Part shown: positions 57,218 through 64,000 of the stretch, in pieces
How the letters are laid out: every line of letters begins with the position of its first letter
Position numbering within the stretch: position 1 is the stretch's first letter
NCBI GenBank assembly: GCA_013368325.1
Contig: JAACJK010000235.1
Coordinates: forward strand, 62,001-126,000
Source: Ephemerocybe angulata
Lineage: Eukaryota > Basidiomycota > Agaricomycetes > Agaricales > Psathyrellaceae
Length of the DNA stretch: 64,000 bases
Direction of reading: 5' to 3'
Made by a program: the position numbers and the translations under genes
The notes under the pieces: model-generated
What the model was told of the DNA's origin: nothing
What the model saw: only the letters and a program-made list of their open reading frames with translations
The model's database searches: none

Positions 57218-58131
57218 ATGGCAAACCTCACCTACTCAGCCAAGTCCGGCGACACATGGTCTCCATACGATCTGGAGGCATTCAACATCAAGATCGTCCG
57301 CGAAGATATCCAAGCATTCTTTGGCGCAGCCGAGCTGCCTGCCCCCAAAGACGTATCTATTATTTGGAACAATTGGAAGGCACCACCTGGCCCCATCCCC
57401 AAGGTCTTCAGAGAATTTTTCACGTATCTTCATGATTCGTTGTGGATGCCACAGGATGAAGGATCCGTGACCGTTGACTTCGCTAAGCTTCTCTTAAAAA
57501 TGCTGGACTATACCGACAGCAAACGTGTCCTGCACGAGCGAAAGGAGATGTTGTTCGATATGTGTGGCAGCACGGTGGACGCGAAAGCAGATGTTACCGT
57601 CATTGAGCGACAAGACCCCGTTTCTCAGTTCTACATTCTCCTTTTCAAGGAAGATAGGGTACGTGATCTCCTGAACCTCTGAGCCTCTTTAGTGAACTCA
57701 GGCCCTCCTAGTCCTACGACGCAGACGACGAGCCTTATCCCGAGCCGCAGCTCATAGCTGCGGCTCTCGCTGCATTTCATCAGAATAACAAAATACGCCA
57801 GGACACCGGAACACCTCCCCTGCAGTCTCAAACGTTCCCCGGCATCACGATGGTCGGAACGGCGGCCACTTTCTATAAAATAACAATCACCAGCGAGCTC
57901 GCACTGGCCGTGGCAGGCGGCGTGTACCCTGAAAACGAAACCATCGTTCGCGAATTCGTACCACCTGTTTCGGAACCCCTCGACTACGTTGCCCAGGGTA
58001 TGTTTTACTTGGAAAATAGGAGGCTCCTGCTGCAATGCTTTGAAGCATTTAAACAATTCATGGTAGGTCTGACACGCCGTATTGAAACGGTATACCTAAT
58101 GTGTTGCAGGTGTGATGACGTCTCTACCTAG
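57218..58131 (+). CDS. Nuclease-like family protein, copy C
   Basis: Exons 57218-57658 and 57712-58131 joined over a 53-nt intron (GTACGT...CCTAG), about 286 aa. Blocks: AFFGAAELPAP, WNNWKAPPGPIPKVFREFF, VTVDFAKLLLKMLDY, FDMCGSTVDAKADVTVIE, YILLFKEDR, EPQLIAAALAAFHQNNK, FPGITMVGTAATFYKITIT and ENRRLLLQCFEAFKQF. The motif Asp (KADV) and Glu are kept, but the ExK lysine is Arg. A 2-nt insertion near the end replaces the short VGLTPY finish of copy A with a longer tail (RIETVYLMCC...). The gene and its flanks are an inverted duplicate of the copy A region. Confidence 0.72.
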
Positions 58132-58246
58132 CGCCTAGTGCTGCCTGTTTCTTTCCTGGAGCAGATCGTCAGACTGAATAGTCTAATGGACGTATAAATT
58201 TGATTTCAGGAAGGTATATAAGATCCTGTAGGCGATAGTATACAAG

Positions 58247-58627
58247 TTACAACTCAAACAAACGTTCCACCGATATGCCCAGATTCCTGATGCGATCAAT
58301 AGTGGGCGAGGTGTTATAGGTGTTCAAGTTCGCGAGGTTCACCGAGTTCTCCGAAATGCGAAGCGCCACCATCTGCAACGAATCCCGTGGCTGGTTGTGT
58401 CCCACAGGCCCGCGAGCCCAATGATGGCGAGACTCGACGAATTGAAATAGGGATTCAAGGGGGAAGGAATCGTCAGAGAAGGTAATCTCGATATACTCCA
58501 AGTTGGGTAAGAGCTGTGTTTGATGCTGTTCCATGTGGTGACATAGCGTCTGGAAGGGTCCTCGTTGTTTATGCACTTTACTCCATAGAGGACGAGATGC
58601 TTGAGCGAGCTGCATGCCTCTCGTCAC
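58247..58627 (-). pseudogene. Inverted 3' fragment of an F-box gene (from F6)
   Basis: The minus strand encodes the last ~115 residues of an F6-type protein: LCHHMEQHQTQLLPNLEY, FSDDSFPLESLFQFVESRHH, HNQPRDSLQMVALRISE and NTSPTIDRIRNLGISVER. No F-box part is present; upstream the homology stops near 58605. Together with copy C it forms an inverted copy of 34200-35870. Confidence 0.85.
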
Positions 58628-59585
58628 TCAACATTACCCTCCCAGGTCTTGAATCATCAAGGCTCCAGGGCGACCCCCTCTACCCAATCAACATTCCTGC
58701 ACTTACCCTCAACAACTTGACTTCTTTCACCATTCAAACTGGCTGGAATGGCCCTCAAATACCCACCCTACTGCAATATTGTGGGCGACTCGAGTACCTG
58801 GCCATCACCTATATACTTGCCGAGGATGATCAGAGCTGGAGGATGATTGCCTCGCTACACATAACCTACCGCAACGTATCCAGCTACCCAATTTACCCTC
58901 TCTCAGGGTGCACGGGATCCAGCCACACACTGCGTCTACCATCCTCCGTTTCCTCGATGCCCCTGCTCTCATAACCCTCGATGCTCAGATAGAGGAAGAC
59001 GATGACGGAGACGACACAGAAGAAGAAGAAGAAGAAGGCCGGTCTCTGGATGGCCCCGCCGCCCATAAGTTCCTTTCTTCTCTTGGCCTATTGTCCCCAA
59101 CTAGTGGATGCGCTGCTAAATTGGAGTCATTGGCTTTGGGAAAAGGCCAGCAGACCGATATTATTGCCTTCAAGATTGCCGAAGGAACGCTCAAGGACAT
59201 CGCTCAGTATCTTCCCTCACTTAAGCGTCTCGTTTTATGCGGGGTTCAGTGTGTAGGGAAGTATGATCCATTTTTGGAACTACAAATCCACACGGACCGC
59301 CATGAAATGCCACTGTTGCCTCAACTGGAGTACTTGGACATCACGGTGGAGGGCTCACTTAACTTTCCCCTCGAATCTGCGTTTCGATTTATCAAGTCTC
59401 GCAACGAGCATTGGGTTCGTTCGCCCGAGAATCGGGCCCGTGATTCATTGAGAAGGGTGGTGATCCGCTTTCCTGAGGAGAGTATTTGCGACTATTCGGA
59501 CATTCACGACTATTCGGACATTTACGATACCTCTCCGACTGTTGCTGATATCAGGAAGCTGGGCATTTTGGTGGAAAGGTTTTGA
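58605..59585 (+). pseudogene. 5'-truncated F-box gene, copy F7
   Basis: Starts abruptly in the leucine-rich part (LSSLNITLPG, NIPALTLNNLTSFTIQTGWN, GPQIPTLLQYCGRLEYL) with no F-box. One frameshift near 58840 separates this from the rest, which reads LPSLRVHGIQPHTASTILRF, an acidic DDDGDDTEEEEEEGR run, then a normal C-terminus ending ILVERF at 59585. A near-perfect duplication of CGACTATTCGGACATT occurs at about 59490-59520 (YSDIHDYSDIYD). The N-terminal half was removed at the junction with the inverted F6 fragment. Confidence 0.8.
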
Positions 59586-59838
59586 CGGTTGAAGTCTTCT
59601 ATCCTGTGTACTAGCAATTCGTATTGTAGACTTTAAGAGGTTTACGGTACCCTCAATGCACTCTGTTCAACTTGTGTTCAACGCGGCGCGTGAATTGTGA
59701 TAGCCAGTGCTGTCACCTCTCAGAGAGAAAGCTAAACAAGAGATTATCATAGGCATGTGTCGAACTATCAGGGTCCTTGGCCATAATGTACAGCAATCCG
59801 AATGGTCGAAGTCAAACTATATTCAAGCGCAACTATGT
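59586..59838. other. Spacer between F7 and F8
   Basis: No ORF. The right end (CCGAATGGTCGAAGTCAAAC) is repeated next to F9 at about 62450-62480. Confidence 0.5.
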
Positions 59839-61554
59839 CTATTCGGGAGACCGAATGCACTCGACGGTTATGCCCATCCCACGAACCAACTCAACGGCGG
59901 AGGCTGATTCGCAGTCCTCCTCGAGCGTCAAGACATTCTTGATATCTCTAAGCACCACCCTCCTCAATGAATTAGGGGACTTGTTTCCCACTGCTGAAGC
60001 CTGTTGCCGAGCATATCGTCGGTGGCGGGCTCTGATGAACCGAAGGAGTGATTCCAAGGGAAAATCGCAGTAGGGGCTGGTGAGTTCAAGATGCTCAAGG
60101 CATGGAAGCAACAACACCTGCTGATCAGCCGCCATGTACCGGCGCATCACCGCAAACGAGTCTCCCGCTTCCTCATCGAATCCCATGAAACTCACGTCAA
60201 TAAAAACAAGGCGTTTCAGGGAAACGAGAGGCGAAAGGATGGAAATGATGTCTTTATCGCCGAAGCCTGCCTCGAAGAAATCCTGGTTGGTGATGGTCAG
60301 CGATTGCAGTATTACTGCCCGAGGGGGGTGTAGCAAGCCGAGAGAATCAAGGAAGAGACGTGTGGGCCGCAGAACAGTCAATTGTTCGTTTTCATTGTGC
60401 CCTTCCTGGTCTTCTGGATCCTCTCGTATCCCAACATCTATCTTGAGAAGAGCCGGGGCATCGATGAAGTGGAGGACGTGCTCAGCAGTGCATTGCGGAA
60501 CATAATGCACCTTGAGTGACCGAAGTTCGGAGAGATGGATATGAGGCGGAAGATTATGCTGGGCGAGAGAGTTTGCTTCCTGTGTCCACAATTGTCTCGG
60601 ATTGAACTCGTAGCTGATGTCGAGATATTCAGCTTTGGTGCAGTGCTGTAGGAGCATGGCGATCTGAGTTCCGTCCCAGTCGCATACGATGGTAAAAGAG
60701 GTGAGATTTCTGAGCGTAGATGCAGGAATGTGGACGGGTGTTTGGGGGTCGTAACCACCTGCGTCAGGTAGCGCGGACGGTAAGTGAATGCGAAGGGAGG
60801 TCAACGATGAGGGTAGAGAGTTAAACATCGAAGTAGAGGCATCCGAGGATTCCCGCCACTCTCCCCAATGCAGGTCATGCTCTGGGTCATAAAGCCTCAG
60901 GTCCAGTGACCTGAGGGACATCCAAGGCGTGGCTTTCGGAGTTTCCTTTTGGATACGGAGCAGGAGTGCCCTCAAGCACGAGGTACTCGTAACCCCGATT
61001 TCAAAATTGTCCAACGGCGGCCCCTCCATGAATAATTTTAAGAGGGGGACCCCATCGAGTATACATGGTGAAACTGGCTCTTCCGGGTCTGGGGAGATTT
61101 CCTCGTCGTTGGCATCGACCGAGTATCCTTCGTGCCGCTCGCAGTAGGAATGGCTGAGCCTAATGCGCAAAGTTTTCGGAGTTGTCCCTGACCGACCCAT
61201 CCATGCAACGGCCTTGTCGAAAATCTGCGGACCAGGCTCCGCAATGAAAATGTCTGCCCATAGAGAATGCGTCATCTCTGCGGCGGCACGCCATGCTTTG
61301 CAGACAAGGGAGAGGTCGACCACCCGCGCTGTATCTATGCGCTCCCCGGGTTTGTATTGCATCGTGGCCGTGGCTACAAAGATCTGCCCCAGAACCTCTG
61401 GAAGAAGAGATCGAACTGGCGACACTGCGCAGCGCATCCTAGAAAGCCGATCCTCGAGTTCGATAATGTCGCGCTGTATCGTCGCCTTCTCGAGAGCGCT
61501 CGGCAGCTCATTCGAGTTCAATAAGTAGGAGTAGCGTGGGGAAGAAATGGTCAT
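59839..61554 (-). CDS. F-box/leucine-rich-type protein, copy F8
   Basis: Intact intronless 571-aa protein, ATG 61554. An N-terminal coiled segment (EKATIQRDIIELEDRLSRM) leads to the F-box (AVSPVRSLLPEVLGQIFVA, VVDLSLVCKAWRAAAEMTHS) at about residues 40-100. Leucine-rich strands follow, including CDWDGTQIAMLLQHCTKAEY and HFIDAPALLKIDV. The C-terminus is MGITVECIRSPE. Closest relative in the window is F9, 0.9 kb away in the same orientation, so the two are a tandem pair. Predicted SCF substrate receptor; target unknown. Confidence 0.85.
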   Translation of the reverse strand: MTISSPRYSYLLNSNELPSALEKATIQRDIIELEDRLSRMRCAVSPVRSLLPEVLGQIFVATATMQYKPGERIDTARVVDLSLVCKAWRAAAEMTHSLWADIFIAEPGPQIFDKAVAWMGRSGTTPKTLRIRLSHSYCERHEGYSVDANDEEISPDPEEPVSPCILDGVPLLKLFMEGPPLDNFEIGVTSTSCLRALLLRIQKETPKATPWMSLRSLDLRLYDPEHDLHWGEWRESSDASTSMFNSLPSSLTSLRIHLPSALPDAGGYDPQTPVHIPASTLRNLTSFTIVCDWDGTQIAMLLQHCTKAEYLDISYEFNPRQLWTQEANSLAQHNLPPHIHLSELRSLKVHYVPQCTAEHVLHFIDAPALLKIDVGIREDPEDQEGHNENEQLTVLRPTRLFLDSLGLLHPPRAVILQSLTITNQDFFEAGFGDKDIISILSPLVSLKRLVFIDVSFMGFDEEAGDSFAVMRRYMAADQQVLLLPCLEHLELTSPYCDFPLESLLRFIRARHRRYARQQASAVGNKSPNSLRRVVLRDIKNVLTLEEDCESASAVELVRGMGITVECIRSPE

Positions 61555-62483
61555 TTTGGCTCCAAATCTGAGCTTCTGGCTTGGGGCCTTTAAGGTTGTA
61601 ATCTACAGCGAATGTCAGACTCATGAAGCTCATCGACATGCGAAAGGTGCAACCTACATGAGCGTCCAGTTCGAAACGTGTTATTGCAGCCGATCAAGTA
61701 CAATCCCCCAGTATCCCAGGACCCACACTTGCATGATGGTGTGCGGGCACTCGAGAACGATTCTCAAATGCAAAAGGGGATTGGAGGGGAAAATAGGGCA
61801 TTGGAATCCATGGTTTGTCCCGAGGGCAGGTGCTTCTAGGAGACGCGAGAAGCTTCAAAGGGGCGAACTTGTCAAAGTATATGTAACTGAGGCCAGGATA
61901 GAGGTCGGATAGTAGAGGCGAAGTAGAAGAGGCTCCGTATAAGTGTAAATAGCCAAGAAGGGTGGGAGGGAACATTTATTTTCCTAAAGCTCAATCTAAA
62001 GTGGAGAAACCGAAATATAGCGTTCAAGTGATACCTCAATAGCCAGCCTGCTACGTTTGAATCCTCTCCAGCGAAATGCCTGAGTTCCTGATATAAGCGA
62101 CAGTACTATTCCTAGATGAAACCACCTTTCAAGTCGTTTATCTAGACTTCCATCATCCCGATGGTGTCTAGTTAGTAGTGGTACTAGTCGCCAACTCTAG
62201 CCGCCGTCATAGCCTGAGCCTTATCCTCCTGTGCCCGCGTCGGTAGTCCTGTAGGACCAGACTTGCCCGGGAATGTGCCACAAGGGGAGCTGCACCGCTA
62301 CCACTTTCATACACAAGTGGCCCATCCACGAGCGAGCCCGTAGGACGCAATCTCACCTTGCAGTAGACTAGAACAAGACTAGAAAGATAAACAACAGAAT
62401 ATCACGCAAATGTCGTACATAGGGTCCTTTGTCATAATTTACAGCTATCCGAATGGTCAACGTCAAACTGTATTCAAGCACAA
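61555..62483. other. Intergenic between tandem F-box copies F8 and F9
   Basis: No supported gene. A stretch just before F9's stop duplicates the F8 3' flank, marking the tandem duplication. A remnant F-box end may lie near 62050 (minus strand, reading ...YIRNSGISLERI), which resembles the conserved IRxLGISVER ending of the family. Confidence 0.45.
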
Positions 62484-64000
62484 CTATTTCTGTTCGGGAG
62501 ACCGAATGCACTCGACTGTTATGCCCATTCCACGAACGAACTCAAGGGCGCGGGCTGATTCGCAGTCCTCCTCGAGCGTCACGACGTTCTTGATATCCCT
62601 AAGCACGACCATCTTTAACGAATCAGGAGCCTTGTCTCCCTCTGCGAAAGCCTCATATCGCCGGTGGCGGGCCTCGATGAACCGGAGGAGCGATTCTAGG
62701 GGAAAGATCTCGTAGCAATCGGCGATTTCAAGGTGCTCGAGGCAGGGGAGCAAGAATGTTTGCTGATCATCCATGGACCAGCGCATCACCGCGAACGAAT
62801 CTCCCGCCGTGTCCTTTTCCTCTCCAAAACTCACCCCAACAACAGTGAGGTGCGTAAGGGAAAGGAAGGGCGAAAGGATGGAAATGAAGGCTTTACCACT
62901 AAAACCTTTCTCGCAGAAATCCTGGTTGCTGATGGTCAGAGATTGCAGCATCGTTGCCCGAGGGGGGTGTAGCAAGCCGAGAGAATCAAGGAAAAGATAT
63001 GTGGGTCGGATAATGGTCAACGGTTCGCCTTCATCGTCCCCGCCCGGGCCCTCTTCATCCTTCACCTCTTTTATTCCAACGTGGATCCTGGAAAGAGCTG
63101 GGGCGTCGATGAAGTGGAGGACATGCCCAGCAGCGCAGGACGGAATATGATGCACCTTGAGTGTCCGAAGCTCCGGGAAATGGAGACGAGGCGGAAGGCC
63201 ATACCAGGCGAATGCGGTTGCTTCGCGCGTCCACAATTGTCCCCAACCGGTTTCGTAGTCGATGTCGAGATATTCAACTCTGGTACAGTACTGTAGCAAC
63301 CTGGCAATCTGGGGCCCTTCCCAGTCGCATGCGATGGTAATGGAGATGAGGTTTCTGAGCGTAGATGCAGGGATGTTAATGGGGATATAGTAGCGACGAA
63401 AGGGGGTTTCGGGGCGAAAGACGTTTGTGAATTGAGGCGGCGATTCAGATGGGAACCGGATACGGAGGGATGTCAACGATGAGGGTAGATGGTTGAACAT
63501 CGAATCGGGATCCGGGGGCTCCTGCCAGTTCCAGTATCCCCAGACTCTTTCAGGGTCTTGGTCGCAAATCCTCAGGTCCAGTGACCTAAGAGACATCCAG
63601 GGTGAGCCTTTAGAAGTCGCCTCTTGGGCGCGGAGTAGGAGTAGTCTCAAGCAGAAGCTACTCCTAACACTGATTTCGAACGTGTCTAGTTGCAGCCCCT
63701 CCGTCAACAGTTCCAAGAGCGGGGCCGCATCGAGAACACATAGCGGGTCCGGCTGGCCCCATGCGGACAAATGTCCCCGGAGGCAGCAGAAGTTAGGATT
63801 ACTGAGTCTAATGCGCAAAGTCTTCGGAGTTGTCCCTGCCCGACCCATCCATGCAACGACCTTGTCGAAGGTCTGCGGACCAGGTTTCGCAATGAGAACG
63901 TCCGCCCATAGCGAATGCGTCAACTCTGCGGCGGCACGCCAGGCTTTGCAGACAAGGGAGAGGTCGACCACCCGTGCCGAATCTACGCGCTCCTGCGGTG
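62484..64000 (-). CDS. F-box/leucine-rich-type protein, copy F9 (5' end outside window)
   Basis: About 504 residues are visible and the frame is open to the window edge (ERVDSARVVDLSLVCKAWRA), so the start and the first half of the F-box lie beyond 64000. It is strongly similar to F8: GTTPKTLRIRLS, MSLRSLDLRICD, IACDWEGPQIARLLQYCTRV, HFIDAPALSRIHV, RPTYLFLDSLGLLHPPRA, and end MGITVECIRSPEQK. No frame break in the visible part. Confidence 0.83.
   Translation of the reverse strand, partial: PQERVDSARVVDLSLVCKAWRAAAELTHSLWADVLIAKPGPQTFDKVVAWMGRAGTTPKTLRIRLSNPNFCCLRGHLSAWGQPDPLCVLDAAPLLELLTEGLQLDTFEISVRSSFCLRLLLLRAQEATSKGSPWMSLRSLDLRICDQDPERVWGYWNWQEPPDPDSMFNHLPSSLTSLRIRFPSESPPQFTNVFRPETPFRRYYIPINIPASTLRNLISITIACDWEGPQIARLLQYCTRVEYLDIDYETGWGQLWTREATAFAWYGLPPRLHFPELRTLKVHHIPSCAAGHVLHFIDAPALSRIHVGIKEVKDEEGPGGDDEGEPLTIIRPTYLFLDSLGLLHPPRATMLQSLTISNQDFCEKGFSGKAFISILSPFLSLTHLTVVGVSFGEEKDTAGDSFAVMRWSMDDQQTFLLPCLEHLEIADCYEIFPLESLLRFIEARHRRYEAFAEGDKAPDSLKMVVLRDIKNVVTLEEDCESARALEFVRGMGITVECIRSPEQK

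Noticed and set aside
1..64000. CRISPR arrays, rRNA genes, bacterial operons
   Set aside because: The window is clearly eukaryotic and intron-rich; no regular spacer-repeat array or rRNA-like sequence was seen.

Overview
This 64 kb window comes from a filamentous basidiomycete, most likely an Agaricomycete. Genes carry many short introns (about 45-80 nt, GTNNGT...YAG). There is a prenylated-pheromone-type precursor ending in a CaaX box, a Ty3/Gypsy chromovirus, and large expansions of F-box/leucine-rich-type proteins and of a second lineage-expanded family with a nuclease-like motif pattern. The species cannot be named from the sequence.

Layout. The left part (1-12.3 kb) is mostly single-copy housekeeping-type sequence: a 5'-truncated Zn2Cys6 transcription factor, a GFA/CENP-V-type zinc protein, a Kip2/CENP-E-like kinesin, a secreted BNR-repeat protein, and at 11,984 a 56-codon pheromone-like precursor with a duplicated peptide. 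From 12.5 to 34.5 kb F-box genes are interleaved with an 8-exon secreted-protein gene (17.1-18.2 kb, every exon very short), an AVL9 homologue (18.5-22.1 kb) and a single-pass membrane protein. The F-box genes here are intact, frameshifted or chimeric. At 24.4-27.0 kb an F-box copy is joined to an inverted kinesin tail and a direct AVL9 tail, so pieces of three genes present in the same window were pasted together.

From 35 to 45.7 kb two paralogues of the nuclease-like family lie in the same orientation. The second is split ten codons before its stop by a 7,659-bp chromovirus with identical 193-bp LTRs and a 5-bp target duplication. That element has a Tf1-like self-priming site, an odd gag/pol junction and a third ORF downstream of, and overlapping, pol. 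A very large RA-PH scaffold gene fills 46.6-52.75 kb. The stretch 52.75-57.2 kb is gene-poor and holds perfect hairpins. From 57.2 kb to the end lie a third nuclease-like copy next to an inverted F-box tail (an inverted duplicate of 34.2-35.9 kb), a truncated F-box gene and two tandem F-box genes, the last cut by the window edge.

The conserved genes look like independent cell-biology functions (microtubule transport, late secretion, Ras-linked signalling, transcription). The accessory part is a fast-turnover zone in which F-box and nuclease-like families duplicate, invert, fuse and decay. All intron-exon structures are read by eye from splice consensus and frame, not from transcripts.
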